A stretch of DNA of 64,000 nt from Alphaproteobacteria bacterium (GCA_022822125.1 JAJECF010000043.1:10161-74160), one strand, 5' to 3'. Counted from the stretch's first letter, positions 12,738-22,700 are shown. The notes: generated by a model from the sequence alone, not told the origin. Numbers and translations are program-made.

Positions 12738-14189
12738 CTACCCGCCGTCGTAGAAGACGAAATCGCTGGCGTCGAGGTCGTCGAGGTCGAAGTTCTGCAG
12801 CGTGATCGTGCCGCCGCCGTCCTGGCCGGACAGGTCGATCCGGACGTTGACGCCATCCTGCGTAACCGTCAACTCGGAGAACTGCGTGATCCCGGTGAAG
12901 GCGGAGAGGTCGATCAGGTCCTCGCCGTCGGTGAAGTCCGTCACCGTGTCACTGCCGTGGCCGGCCTCGAACACGAAGGTGTCGGCGCCCGCCCCGCCGG
13001 TCAGCGTGTCGTCGCCGCCGAGGCCGGTGATTGTGTCGTCACCGGCCTCGCCTGTCAGCGTGTCGGCGCCGTCCGTGCCGGTGTATTCGTCCCGGTAGAA
13101 TGTGAAGTCCGTTTCATCCAGGTCGCTCAGCGTGAAATTCTCCAGCGTGACGGTGCCGCCGCCATATTCCGACAGATCGATGCGAACGTCGTTTCCCGCC
13201 TGTCTGATGTGCAGGTCGCTGAACTCCGTGATCCCGGTGAACGCGGAGAGGTCGATCGTATCTTCACCATTGGAGAAATCGGTGATCCTGTCATGGCCGT
13301 CCCCGGCGCTGAATACGAAGGTGTCGGCGCCTTCGCCACCGGTCAGGGTGTCGTGGCCGGCGCCGCCTTCCAGCCTGTCACCGCCTTCGTCCCCGACCAG
13401 CAGGTCCCTGCCGTCGCCGCCATAGAGCTCGTCATTGCCTCCTTCGCCATAGAGGTAGTCGTTTCCGGCGCCGCCATGGAGGTAGTCCTTGTGCTCGCCG
13501 CCGTAGAGAAAGTCTATTCCTTCGCCGCCTTTCAGCGTGTCGATGCCTTCGCCGCCATAGAGCGCATCGAAGCCTTCGCCGCCTTCCAGCGTGTCGCCGT
13601 CTTCGCCGCCGTAGAGGATGTCGTTGCCCTTGCCGCCCTTCAGCGTGTCGTCGCCTTCCAGGCCCATCATCTTGTCTGCGCCGGCGGTGCCGTCGAGCGT
13701 ATCGCCGCTCGCCGTGCCGTGATGAACCGTCGCCGTGCCGCTCGCCGACCCGTCCAGGATGAACATGTCCTCGGTGAGGTCGGAAACCGACGTGATGCCT
13801 TCCAGAACGATCGTGCCGCCGCCCAAGTCGCTGAGGTCGATCCGCAGGCCCGTCACCACATCGTTTCCGTCGGTGACGGTCGCGATCTTTGATTGCAGTT
13901 GCTCCCAGGTGATCGACTTATTGAAGCCGCTCAGATCGATTCTGTCGCCTTCGGCGGCATTGAAGTCCGTGATCGTGTCGTTGCCGTGATCTCCCGAGAA
14001 GTAGAAGATATCGGCGCCGGATCCGCCGGTCAGGACATCGTCGCCAGTGCCGCCGAAGATGTGGTCCCTGCCCACGCCGCCCTTGATGGTGTCGTTGCCG
14101 GAACCGCCATCGACGAAGGTCTCGTCTGCAAATCTGTCCGACACATCCAGCGTATCATTGCCGCTGCCGCCTACGATAATGTCGGCCAT
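12738..14189 (-). CDS. RTX (hemolysin-type calcium-binding repeat) protein
   Basis: The 483-residue acidic protein consists almost entirely of RTX nonapeptides (GGxGxDxLx), densest at about residues 165-290 (for example GNDILYGGEDGDTLEGGEG). Three copies of a longer module beginning ADTFVF or ADIFYF, with DSAFTGI-type strands and ending DFxF, lie near residues 55-145, 285-365 and 405-483. Such proteins fold on calcium outside the cell after type I secretion, with the signal in the last ~50 residues. There is no signal peptide or catalytic domain, and no T1SS gene nearby. ATG at 14189 is preferred over GTG at 14192 because AGGAGG sits 5 nt before it. It may be a surface or matrix protein. Confidence 0.88.
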   Translation of the reverse strand: MADIIVGGSGNDTLDVSDRFADETFVDGGSGNDTIKGGVGRDHIFGGTGDDVLTGGSGADIFYFSGDHGNDTITDFNAAEGDRIDLSGFNKSITWEQLQSKIATVTDGNDVVTGLRIDLSDLGGGTIVLEGITSVSDLTEDMFILDGSASGTATVHHGTASGDTLDGTAGADKMMGLEGDDTLKGGKGNDILYGGEDGDTLEGGEGFDALYGGEGIDTLKGGEGIDFLYGGEHKDYLHGGAGNDYLYGEGGNDELYGGDGRDLLVGDEGGDRLEGGAGHDTLTGGEGADTFVFSAGDGHDRITDFSNGEDTIDLSAFTGITEFSDLHIRQAGNDVRIDLSEYGGGTVTLENFTLSDLDETDFTFYRDEYTGTDGADTLTGEAGDDTITGLGGDDTLTGGAGADTFVFEAGHGSDTVTDFTDGEDLIDLSAFTGITQFSELTVTQDGVNVRIDLSGQDGGGTITLQNFDLDDLDASDFVFYDGG

Positions 14190-14277
14190 CACCGCCTCCT
14201 GCTTTTGCGTTCCTTGTCCTGAAAGACCGCTATGTCCTGCCGGCGCCGGTTTGTCCAGTCCGGCGGCGCCGGCGCCG

Positions 14278-15411
14278 CTATTCGAACGCTCCGCCGCGTT
14301 GTGCGCGGCGGCGGAAATAAACGCGCAGCGTCTCGGCGGCCAACCCCGCCAGCAGCCCCGCCAGCGCGCCCCAGAAGACCGTCGCCAGCGCGGCGGCGGC
14401 GATCACCGGGCGGCAGTCCGGCCGGGCGTCCAGCAGCCTCGGGCTCATGACCAGATCGACCGCCGCATAAACGAGCAGCGCCCCCACCGCCGCCGGCGGA
14501 ATCGCCATCAGGACGCCCATGACCTCGGCGCCCATCAGCGCCGCCGCGCCGCAGCAGGCCGCCATGACCAGAGGCGCGCCCATGCCCCGCGCACCGAAGC
14601 GGTGATGCGCGGCGATGCCGCCCGCGCCGTGGCACATCGGCATGGCGCCGAGCGGGGCGAGCGCGAAGTTCAGCAGCCCGTTGGTCGCCGCCAGCTTGCG
14701 CTCGCCCACAGGCGCGGCGCGGCCGGGAAAGAGCGAGCGGGCGACGGCGGCGGCCACGACCACGGCGTTGAGCAGCGTCAGCGGCAATTGCGCTAGCACG
14801 CCCGCCGCGACCACCCCGACGGAAACGGCGCCGCCCGCCGGCGCAGGCAGCGCAGGCGGCGCGCCGGCATGGGGCGCCAGCAGCACCGCGCCGACCACCA
14901 CGGCCAGCGCCCAAGGCCCGCGCGGCAGCACGAAGGAGAGGCTGAGCACGCCCAGCGCGATGGCGGCCACAAGCCAGTCCTGGCTCAACAGGCCGAAGGC
15001 TACGGTGCCGAGCATGAGGCCGAGCCCCGCCTGGAGCCCGGTGACGACCGACTGCGGAATCGCGCGCGCCGCCTTCTCGAACACCGGAACGGCGGCCAGC
15101 AGGAGAAGCACTGCGCCGACTATGGCGCCCGCCCAGGCGGTCTCGACCGCAGTAAGCCCGCCGGCGACGATGACCGCGCCGAGCGCCTTCATCGGCTGCA
15201 CGGAGATGGGCAGCCGGTAAAGGCCCGCCACCAGCAGGTAACCTGCGGCGAAGCCCGCAAACATCGGAGTCGGGGCCAGAATGCCGGCGGCCGCGGCCGC
15301 CACGACATAAGGCAGCAGCGTGCCGAGGTCGCCGAAGGCGCCCGACAGCTCTCCGCTTGCCGAGCGCAGGCGCTCGAAGCGCCCGGCGCCGTCTCCTCCG
15401 AACCCGGGCAT
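14278..15411 (-). CDS. MOT1-type molybdate (or sulfate) transporter
   Basis: This 377-residue membrane protein has roughly ten hydrophobic segments. It carries the two signatures of the MOT1/putative sulfate-molybdate transporter family: GAFGDLGTLLPYV near residue 25, and PMCHGAGGIAAHHRFGARG near residue 255. Plant MOT1 proteins are high-affinity molybdate carriers. Location between modABC and tupBCA strongly favours molybdate or tungstate over sulfate. The start at 15411 has only a weak ribosome binding site. It is divergent from tupB across a 168-bp spacer, so the two may share regulation. Confidence 0.85.
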   Translation of the reverse strand: MPGFGGDGAGRFERLRSASGELSGAFGDLGTLLPYVVAAAAAGILAPTPMFAGFAAGYLLVAGLYRLPISVQPMKALGAVIVAGGLTAVETAWAGAIVGAVLLLLAAVPVFEKAARAIPQSVVTGLQAGLGLMLGTVAFGLLSQDWLVAAIALGVLSLSFVLPRGPWALAVVVGAVLLAPHAGAPPALPAPAGGAVSVGVVAAGVLAQLPLTLLNAVVVAAAVARSLFPGRAAPVGERKLAATNGLLNFALAPLGAMPMCHGAGGIAAHHRFGARGMGAPLVMAACCGAAALMGAEVMGVLMAIPPAAVGALLVYAAVDLVMSPRLLDARPDCRPVIAAAALATVFWGALAGLLAGLAAETLRVYFRRRAQRGGAFE

Positions 15412-15563
15412 TCTCGTTATCTTGTTGTTTTTGCGCCTGTCCTGCGCACAAGACTACAGGCCGGAGCCGCACCGGGGAAGGGCGAACGGGCACCGGAGCA
15501 GCGCTGAAGTTTCCTGCCTATTTTGTCGATTCAGGGTCTTTTTTGTGCTTTTCTTCCGGTTTG

Positions 15564-15570
15564 CAGGAGG
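15564..15570 (+). promoter_or_regulatory. Shine-Dalgarno sequence fixing the tupB GTG start
   Basis: CAGGAGG is placed 9 nt before GTG at 15580 and supports that start over an upstream in-frame ATG at 15523. The preceding divergent spacer 15412-15563 is A+T-richer than its surroundings and contains TTTTTTGTGC-type runs, so it probably carries the promoters of tupB and of the MOT1-type gene. I cannot place -35/-10 boxes confidently. Confidence 0.65.
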
Positions 15571-15579
15571 AAACGCAGA

Positions 15580-16287
15580 GTGGAAGGCTTCTGGCGGATT
15601 CTCGGAGAGGCGGTCGGGCTGATCCTCGCCTGGGATTCGGACCTCATCGAAATCGTCGGCCTGTCGCTTCGCGTCACGCTGACCGCCGTCGCCGTCTCCT
15701 GCGTCATCGGCCTGCCCCTGGGCGCGGCCGTGGGCGCGTTCCGCTTTCCGGGGCGCACGGCCGTCATCGTCCTGCTGAACTCGCTGATGGGGCTGCCGCC
15801 CGTGGTGGTGGGGCTGATCGCCTATCTGATGCTGTCCGCCGCCGGGCCGCTCGGCCCTCTGGAGCTGCTCTACACCCCGACGGCGATGATTATCGCGCAG
15901 ACGATCCTCGTCACGCCCATCGTGGCGGCGCTGAGCCGGCAGGTGGTGGAGGACTGCTACCGCGACTATGCCGAGCAATTCGCCTCGCTCGGCGTAGGTC
16001 CCTTCGACCGGGTGGCCGCGCTGTTGTGGGACGCCCGCTACAGCCTTCTCACCGTAGCGCTCGCCGGTTTCGGGCGCGCGGTGGCCGAGGTGGGCGCGGT
16101 CATCATCGTCGGCGGCAATATCAACCATGCGACCCGTGTGATGACCACGACGATCGCGCTCGAAACCTCGAAGGGCAATCTGGAACTGGCGCTGGCGCTG
16201 GGAGTCGTGCTTCTGGCAATCGCGGTGGCCGTAAACGGGGCCGCGATGACGCTGCGGGCGTCGGCGGTCCGGATGGCCTATGCCTGA
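15580..16287 (+). CDS. tupB: tungstate ABC transporter, permease
   Basis: TupB is the membrane subunit of the tungstate-selective TupABC importer. From GTG at 15580 it has 235 residues (EGFWRILGEAVGLIL...), several membrane helices, and the permease loop around ASLGVGPFDRVAALL followed by AGFGRAVAEVGAVIIVGGN, typical of TupB/WtpB-like permeases. The GTG is chosen because CAGGAGG lies 9 nt upstream; a longer frame from 15523 would add a cysteine-rich, poorly coded extension. It overlaps tupC by 8 bp. The tupBCA order differs from the more common tupABC. Confidence 0.9.
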   Translation: MEGFWRILGEAVGLILAWDSDLIEIVGLSLRVTLTAVAVSCVIGLPLGAAVGAFRFPGRTAVIVLLNSLMGLPPVVVGLIAYLMLSAAGPLGPLELLYTPTAMIIAQTILVTPIVAALSRQVVEDCYRDYAEQFASLGVGPFDRVAALLWDARYSLLTVALAGFGRAVAEVGAVIIVGGNINHATRVMTTTIALETSKGNLELALALGVVLLAIAVAVNGAAMTLRASAVRMAYA

Positions 16288-17053
16288 GGCGCCTTTCGAT
16301 ATGGCCGCGCCGACGGAAGCGGCGCTTCCGGCTTTGCTCAGCGCGCGCGGCCTCTGCTTCGATGCGGGCGGCAAGCGGCTGATCGACGGAGTCGATATCG
16401 ATATCCGCGCCGGCCGGCGAACGGTGGTGACGGGAGCCAACGGCGCCGGCAAGAGCCTTTTGCTGCGCCTGCTGCACGGCTTGATCCGCCCGACAGAAGG
16501 CGAAGTGCTCTGGCAGGGACGGCCGCTGGACCGCGAAGGCCGCCGCGCGCAGGCGATGGTGTTCCAGCGTCCGGTGCTGTTGCGCCGTTCGGTGCGCGCC
16601 AATCTCCGCTTCGCGCTCGCCGTGCGCGGGCTTCGGGGGCGGGAGCGCGCGGCGCGCGAGGCCGAGGCGATGGAGCGGTCCCGCCTCGGCGGCATGGCGA
16701 ACCGGCCGGCGCGCGTGCTTTCCGGCGGCGAGCAGCAGCGGCTGGCGGTCGCGCGCGCGCTGGCCTGCGCGCCCGGCCTGTTGTTCCTCGACGAACCGAC
16801 CGCCAATCTCGATCCGGGTGCGACCCATGCCATCGAGCGGCTGGTGGCGGAGGCGCATGAGAGCGGCGTCGCCATCGTGCTCGTCACGCACGATATCGGC
16901 CAGGCGCGGCGCCTCGGCGACGATCTCGTCTTCCTGCATGGCGGGCGGGTGGTGGAAACGGGACGCGCGCAGGACGTGCTGGATGCGCCGCGCTCCGACG
17001 CCGCGCGGGCCTGGCTTCGGGGCCGCCTCTATCTCGACTCACCGTCCTGCTGA
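16280..17053 (+). CDS. tupC: tungstate ABC transporter, ATP-binding protein
   Basis: TupC supplies ATP hydrolysis for tungstate uptake. The 257-residue protein has Walker A GANGAGKS (about residues 52-59), Q-loop VFQRPVLLRRSVRANL, signature LSGGEQQRLAVARAL, Walker B LLFLDEPT and switch VTHDIGQA. Unlike modC it has no C-terminal TOBE domain, as expected for TupC. The frame overlaps tupB by 8 bp and is followed after a short gap by tupA, so the three form one operon. Confidence 0.92.
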   Translation: MPEAPFDMAAPTEAALPALLSARGLCFDAGGKRLIDGVDIDIRAGRRTVVTGANGAGKSLLLRLLHGLIRPTEGEVLWQGRPLDREGRRAQAMVFQRPVLLRRSVRANLRFALAVRGLRGRERAAREAEAMERSRLGGMANRPARVLSGGEQQRLAVARALACAPGLLFLDEPTANLDPGATHAIERLVAEAHESGVAIVLVTHDIGQARRLGDDLVFLHGGRVVETGRAQDVLDAPRSDAARAWLRGRLYLDSPSC

Positions 17054-17082
17054 CGCCAATGCAGCCCGACGGAAGCAACCGC

Positions 17083-17907
17083 ATGGGCGGCAGACCGCTT
17101 CTCTCTCTGGCAATCGCCCTCATGCTGGCTGCGCTCGGGTTCGTCGTCAATGCGGCGGACCGCTTCATCATTGTCCAGTCCACCACCTCGACGCAGAATT
17201 CCGGCCTTTACGACCACATCCTGCCGCTGTTCCGGGAAAAGACCGGCATCGAGGTGCGGGTCGTCGCGGTCGGCACGGGTCAGGCGATCCGGAACGCCGT
17301 AAATGGCGACGGCGATGTCCTTCTCGTCCACGCGAAGCGCGAGGAGGAACAATTCGTGGCCGACGGCCACGGCGTCAGCCGCGCCGATGTCATGTACAAC
17401 GACTTCATCGTCGTCGGGCCGGCCGCCGACCCCGCCGGGGTGGCGGGCATGCGCAACGCCGCCGCGGCGCTGGCCCGGATCGCCGCTGCCGGCGCGCCCT
17501 TCGTCTCGCGCGGCGACGACAGCGGCACGCACAAGGCGGAGCGCCGGCTCTGGAAGGAAGCCGGGGTTGATGTCGCCGCGGCGTCCGGCGGCTGGTATCG
17601 CGAAACGGGGTCCGGCATGGGCGCAACCCTCAACATCGCCGGCGGCATGGGCGCCTATACGATGACCGACCGGGCGAGCTGGGCAAGCTTCGGCAACAGG
17701 GACGGCCGCCGGATCCTGGTCGAAGGCGACCCCAGAATGTTCAACCAGTACGGCATCGTGCTCGTGAACCCCGAGAAGCGACCGGACGCGAAGGCCGGCC
17801 TCGCGCGGCAGTTCGTCGCCTGGGTGCTCTCCGGGGAAGGACAGGCGGCCATCGCGTCCTACAGGGTGGACGGCCGGCAGCTCTTCTTCCCGAACGCCGG
17901 CGGCTGA
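17083..17907 (+). CDS. tupA: tungstate ABC transporter, substrate-binding protein
   Basis: TupA binds tungstate in the periplasm. From ATG at 17083 it has 274 residues: a signal peptide (RPLLSLAIALMLAALGFVVNA), then FIIVQSTTSTQNSGLYDHIL and VVAVGTGQAIRNA. The TTSTxxSGL and VAVGTGQA motifs distinguish TupA from ModA. SRGDDSGTHKAE and AGGMGAYTMTDRASW are also conserved. The start at 17083 is preferred because GGAAG lies 7 nt upstream and the leader is compact; ATG at 17059, 5 nt after tupC, would add 8 residues and cannot be excluded. The stop codon lies inside a perfect hairpin. Confidence 0.93.
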   Translation: MGGRPLLSLAIALMLAALGFVVNAADRFIIVQSTTSTQNSGLYDHILPLFREKTGIEVRVVAVGTGQAIRNAVNGDGDVLLVHAKREEEQFVADGHGVSRADVMYNDFIVVGPAADPAGVAGMRNAAAALARIAAAGAPFVSRGDDSGTHKAERRLWKEAGVDVAAASGGWYRETGSGMGATLNIAGGMGAYTMTDRASWASFGNRDGRRILVEGDPRMFNQYGIVLVNPEKRPDAKAGLARQFVAWVLSGEGQAAIASYRVDGRQLFFPNAGG

Positions 17908-17915
17908 CGCCGGCG
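17895..17915. terminator. perfect hairpin at the tupA stop, possible bidirectional terminator
   Basis: CGCCGGCG-GCTGA-CGCCGGCG forms an 8-bp all-G/C stem with a 5-nt loop that contains the TGA stop of tupA. It lies at the convergent junction between tupA and the regulator gene. There is no T-run, so intrinsic termination is not assured. Confidence 0.4.
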
Positions 17916-17923
17916 CGCTCGCG

Positions 17924-18817
17924 TCAGGGCGAGAGCCAGCGCACCGATCCGGCTTCGGACAGGTCGTAGCCGCCCATCGCGGCCGCCTTGCGCCGGAAGG
18001 CGTCGCTCCGCGCGAACGCTGCAAGCGCCTGCACCCGGTCGGTGAAATAGGCCCGCCGGTCGATCAACAGGTCGAACCGCTCGCGGACCAGAGGCAGGAA
18101 CGGCAAGTGGAACTGCCGGGCCATCGCCTCGATGCCGGGAGCTGCATCCGCCTCGCCCGACGCGACGGCCGCCGCCGCGTCGTTTTCCGTGCGCGCCAAC
18201 TCGCCGGAGGAAAGAAGATCCGACGCCGCCAGCCCTTCCTTCGCCAGCAGCGCCTCGAAGAGCGCCGCCGCGCCCGCCCCCGGCTGGCGCATGGCGACCC
18301 GCCTGCCCTTGAGGTCGGAGACGCAGCGCACCCGGTCGCGCATCGCCCCCGAAAGCACGAGCCCTCGCGCCCGCCCGGCCCATGCGACCAGCACCGCGCC
18401 GCTGAGGCCGCGCGCGGCGACCGTGCGGATGTTCCAGTCCGCCTCCTCGGGAATATGCAGCCCGGCGAGCGCGGCCCGGCCGCCGGCGAAGGAATCCAGG
18501 CCGTCGAGGCTGCCGTTCCAGAGCGTCGCCAGGCCCGAGCCGGACTCGCGCACGGCCCAGTCGAGCAGCGGGTCGTGCGAGCCGGTCAGCACGTCCGGCC
18601 GCTCGGGGGACACGGCCTCGCCGCCGCCCTCGATCCACGCCAGGATTTCCGCACGCGGGAAGAGAAGCTTGCCGGTGATCCGCCGGTGCGGAATCCCGCC
18701 CGCCGCGGCGAGATCATATACCTTGCGCTCCCTCACGCGCAGAAGCGCCGCCACCTCCCTGGTCGTGAGATAAGACGGCTGCCCGCCCCGGGCCTTTTCG
18801 GGCGCATCCTCAGTCAT
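17924..18817 (-). CDS. HTH (excisionase-type) regulator with PBP-like molybdate-binding domain
   Basis: The 297-residue protein joins two domains. Residues ~15-65 form an excisionase/MerR-like helix-turn-helix (LTTREVAALLRVRERKVYDL then RRITGKLLFPRAEILAWIEG). Residues ~80-295 resemble the periplasmic-binding-like domain of the COG1910 type (DLKGRRVAMRQPGAGAAALF, ASGEADAAPGIEAMARQF). There is no signal peptide, so the binding domain is cytoplasmic. Proteins of this architecture are annotated as molybdate-responsive regulators. Position convergent to tupA suggests it senses molybdate or tungstate and controls tup, MOT1 and perhaps mod genes. ATG at 18817 is chosen because it places the HTH at the N-terminus; a longer frame lacks homology. 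Confidence 0.83.
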   Translation of the reverse strand: MTEDAPEKARGGQPSYLTTREVAALLRVRERKVYDLAAAGGIPHRRITGKLLFPRAEILAWIEGGGEAVSPERPDVLTGSHDPLLDWAVRESGSGLATLWNGSLDGLDSFAGGRAALAGLHIPEEADWNIRTVAARGLSGAVLVAWAGRARGLVLSGAMRDRVRCVSDLKGRRVAMRQPGAGAAALFEALLAKEGLAASDLLSSGELARTENDAAAAVASGEADAAPGIEAMARQFHLPFLPLVRERFDLLIDRRAYFTDRVQALAAFARSDAFRRKAAAMGGYDLSEAGSVRWLSP

Positions 18818-18941
18818 GGCCCTAGCAATATCACGACCTGCAGGGCGATGCTTGCCGGCGGCGTCCCGGAGCGCGGTTGAGGACGGCGGGCGGCGGGGGC
18901 AAGATGAAGGCCTTACCCGGAGCGGCGGCGGAGCGGAGACG

Positions 18942-19742
18942 ATGAGGCTGAAGGACAAGGCGGCGCTGGTGGTGGGCGCCGGACAGCAGGACGGCGACAC
19001 GGTCGGCAACGGGCGCGCAACAGCGATCCTGTTCGCACGCGAGGGCGCGAAGGTGGTGGCGGTGGACAGCAATCTCGCCTCGGCCGAGGAGACCGCCGCC
19101 ATGATCCGCGCGGAAGGCGGCGAGTGCATCGCCGTGCAGGGCGATGTGACGAGCAATGAGGACTGCGCCGCCTTCGTGGCGGCCTGCGCCGACCGGCACG
19201 GGCGCATCGACATTCTGCATTACAATGTCGGCATCACCGGAGACGGGCTGGACAACGATCCGATGTCGCTGCCGGAAGAGGTCTGGGACCGGGTCATGGA
19301 CGTCAACCTGAAGGGCCTCTACCGCACCTCCCGCCTGGTCGTGCCGATCATGCGCGAGCAGCGCTCCGGCGCCATTGTCGCGGTCTCTTCCATCATTGCG
19401 GTCTGCGCGGCCGACCGCGTGATCTACAAGGCGTCCAAGGCCGGCATGAACGCCTTCTGCCACATGCTCGCAAGCACCAATTGGGACTATGGCATACGCT
19501 GTAATGTCATCATGCCGGGCCTGATGGACACGCCCATCTCCATCGGCTACCGCGTCCGCAGGAGCGGCGTTTCCGCCGAAGAGGTCCGCGCGTCCCGCGA
19601 CGCCCAGATCCCGCTGGGCCGGAAGATGGGAACAGGCTGGGACACGGCCCATGCCGCCCTGTTCCTCGCTTCGGACGAAGCCCGGTTCATCACCGGCGTC
19701 AACCTGCCGGTGGATGGCGGCATGTCCGCCCGCATCGGCTGA
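18942..19742 (+). CDS. SDR family oxidoreductase
   Basis: This 266-residue classical short-chain dehydrogenase has an unusual cofactor loop, VVGAGQQDGDTVGNGRATAI, in place of the compact TGxxxGIG, and HYNVGITGD where NNAG is expected. The catalytic Y-x3-K is YKASKAG and the preceding serines are VAVSSIIA. The C-terminal LPVDGGMSARIG is standard. The ATG at 18942 starts the first beta-strand; upstream in-frame sequence overlaps the divergent regulator. The gene is followed after 19 nt by the fused hydantoinase/oxoprolinase, so a shared catabolic role is likely. Substrate unknown. Confidence 0.88.
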   Translation: MRLKDKAALVVGAGQQDGDTVGNGRATAILFAREGAKVVAVDSNLASAEETAAMIRAEGGECIAVQGDVTSNEDCAAFVAACADRHGRIDILHYNVGITGDGLDNDPMSLPEEVWDRVMDVNLKGLYRTSRLVVPIMREQRSGAIVAVSSIIAVCAADRVIYKASKAGMNAFCHMLASTNWDYGIRCNVIMPGLMDTPISIGYRVRRSGVSAEEVRASRDAQIPLGRKMGTGWDTAHAALFLASDEARFITGVNLPVDGGMSARIG

Positions 19743-19761
19743 CCGCGGACCCGGCAACACC

Positions 19762-22700
19762 ATGACAGGCAATGGAGCCCCATACCGCATTGGCGTCGAT
19801 GTGGGCGGCACCTTCACCGACTTCGTGCTCCGCGACGAGGAGACCGGCCGCGTTGCGGTCCACAAGGTTCCCTCCACGCCCGCAGACCCGTCCGAAGCGG
19901 TCCGGAACGGCCTGCCGGCGCTGCTCGAAAAGGCCGGAGCGGGCCCGGCCGGCATAGGGCAGCTTCTCCACGCGACGACGGTCGCGACCAACGCGATCAT
20001 CCAGCGGCGCGGGGCGAAAACGGCGCTGATTACCACGCGCGGCTTCCGCGACGTGCTCATTCTCGGCCGCCAGAAGCGCTACGAGACCTATGACCTGCAT
20101 ATGCGGAAACCGGACCCGCTGATTCCGCGCGAGCGCATCTTCGAGGTGAGGGAGCGGGTGAGCTTCGAGGGGGAGGTGCTGGAGCCGCTCGACGAGGACG
20201 AGCTTGCGCCAGTGCTGGAGCGCATCGCGGAGGGCGGCTACGAAGCGGTCGCGGTCGCCCTGCTGCACGCCTATGCCAATCCCGCGCATGAGCGGGCCGT
20301 CGGCAGGGCCGTCGCCGCGCGCCTGCCGGGGGCGGCGCTCAGCCTGTCGGTCGATGTCTCGCCGAAGCTTCGCGAATACGAACGCGCCAACACCACGGCG
20401 GCGAACAGCTTCGTGAAGCCTCTGGTCGGCGCTTATGTGCGGCGGCTCGCGGAGGATTTCGCCTCTGCCGGCTCGGGCGCCGAACTCTCGATCATGCAGT
20501 CGAACGGCGGGCTCGTCTCGCCGGCGCTGGCGGGCGAATACCCGGTGCGCATCGTCGAGAGCGGCCCCGCCGCCGGCGTGCTGCTTGCGGGGCAGATCGG
20601 GCGGGACATCGGCGCGGACCGTGTGCTCAGCTTCGACATGGGGGGCACCACGGCCAAGCTCGGGGCCATAGACGGGGGCGAGCCGGCGATTGCGCCGGTT
20701 TTCGAAGTCGATCCGGTCAGGTTCAAGAAGGGCTCGGGCCTGCCGATCAACGTGCCGGCCGTCGAGCTTGTCGAGATCGGCGCGGGCGGCGGCTCCATCG
20801 CCGAGGCCGTGGACGGCGCCATCCGGGTCGGCCCGGAAAGCGCAGGCGCAGACCCCGGCCCCGCCTGTTACGGCATGGGCGGCCGGCGGCCCACGGTAAC
20901 GGACGCCAACCTGGCGCTCGGCTACCTCAATCCCGCCTATTTCAACGGCGGCGCAATGGCGCTCGACCCGGAAGCGGCCGAAGCGGCGCTTCGCAGCCAT
21001 GTCGCGGAGCCGCTCGGCCTGTCCGTGGCGGAGGCCGCCTGGGGCGTCCACCTGGTCGCGACCGGCAATATGGAGCATGCGCTGCGCGTCGTTTCGGTGG
21101 AGCGCGGCCGCGACCCGCGCAAATACGCTCTCGTGGCGTTCGGCGGCGCGGGGCCGTTGCATGCGGCCAGGATCGCGCGGACGCTCGGCGTCGGCCGGGT
21201 CGTGGTGCCGAAGGCGGCGGGCGTCGGCTCGGCCGTCGGCATGCTGGCGGCGGAGAGCCGGCTGGACGCATCCGTGACCCGCCTGCTGCGCCTCGACGAC
21301 GCGGCGCCCGGGGACATCGCCGCCATCTATGCCGGGTTGGAGGCGCGGCTGAAGGAGGACCTTGCCCGCCTGCCCGGCAGCCTGGAGCCCGAGTTCCGCC
21401 GCTTTGCCTATATGCGTCACACCGGCCAGGGCTTTGAAATTCATGTGGATCTGCCGGCGGGCAGGATCGACGAGGGGTTCGCCGCCGCCTGCGAGGCCGC
21501 CTTCCGTGCCGCCTACAGGGCCCGTTACCACACGGAGGACCCGACAAGCGCGGTAGAGGGCGTCGATTGGGCGCTTGCCGCCGTTGTGCCGAACGCCCGC
21601 GCCTCCTCCGCCGATGAGCCGGACGGGGCGCCGGGCGGGGAGCCGCCGACCGTCAGGCAGGCCTGGTTCCCGGAGTCGGGCGGCATGGCGCAAGCGGCGG
21701 TCTGGCGGCGCGAGGCCATCGGACCGGACGCCGTCATCGAAGGACCGGCGATCGTGGAGGATGCCGAGGCGACGACTGTCGTCCCGCCGGGGGACCGCGC
21801 GAGGCTCGGACCCGGCGGCCACCTGCTGATCGATATCGAACGGGCCGCGGCCGGACAGGATGCGGAAGACCGCGCACAGCCGGCCGGCGCAGCCCTCGAC
21901 CCCGTCGCCTTCACCGTCATCTGGAACGCCGTCGTCTCCATCGCCGAGGAGCTCGGCACCACCATGCGGCACACCGCCTTCAGCGAGGCGGTGCGCGAGG
22001 GCGACGACTTCTCGACGGCCGTGTTCGATGCGAAAGGCCGGATGATTGCGCAGGGCAATTTCTCGCCGGGGCATCTGGGCTCCATGCCCTTCGTCATCCG
22101 GCATGCCACCGAGGTCTATCCGCCCGAAACGCTGAAGCCCGGCGACAGCATCCTGATGAACGACAGCTGGATGGGGTCCGGCCATTTTCCGGACTTCTTC
22201 CAGGTGATGCCGGTATTCGAGGAAGGGGAGCTGCTGGGCTATGTGGCGGCTTCGGCCCACCAGATGGATGTGGGCGGCGCGGCGCCCGGCTCGCAGAAGG
22301 TCCACGGCGTGACGGAGGCCTTCCAGGAGGGCTTCCGCATCCTGCCCGTGCGCTTCTGCCGGGAGGGCGAGATCGACCGCGACATCCTCTCGATGGTGCT
22401 CGCCAACACGCGCGTGCCGGACAAGGTGCGCGGCGACGTGATGGCGCAGCACACCGCGAACCTGACCGCCGCCGAACGCTTCCGCCAGCTTTTCCGGGAC
22501 CACGGCCGGCCCGTTGTCGAGCAGGCTTTCGACGACATTCTGGACCGTAGCGAAGCCCGCATGCGCGCCGCGCTAGCGCGGGTGCCGCCGGGCACCTACA
22601 GCTTCGACGACCGCATGGACGATTACGGGCCCGGCACGGCGCCGATCCATTTCGGCGTCGATATCACCTTCGCCGAAGGGCCGGAGGGCGCGGAGGTGAC

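Noticed and set aside
15415..15425. CGTTATCTTGT, similar to the left half of the E. coli ModE operator
   Set aside because: The right half-site is missing, and no ModE-type protein is encoded here. It also overlaps the start region of the MOT1-type gene, so it may be chance.
19699..22503. 934-codon minus-strand frame
   Set aside because: Antisense shadow of the fused HyuA/HyuB gene with low-complexity composition.
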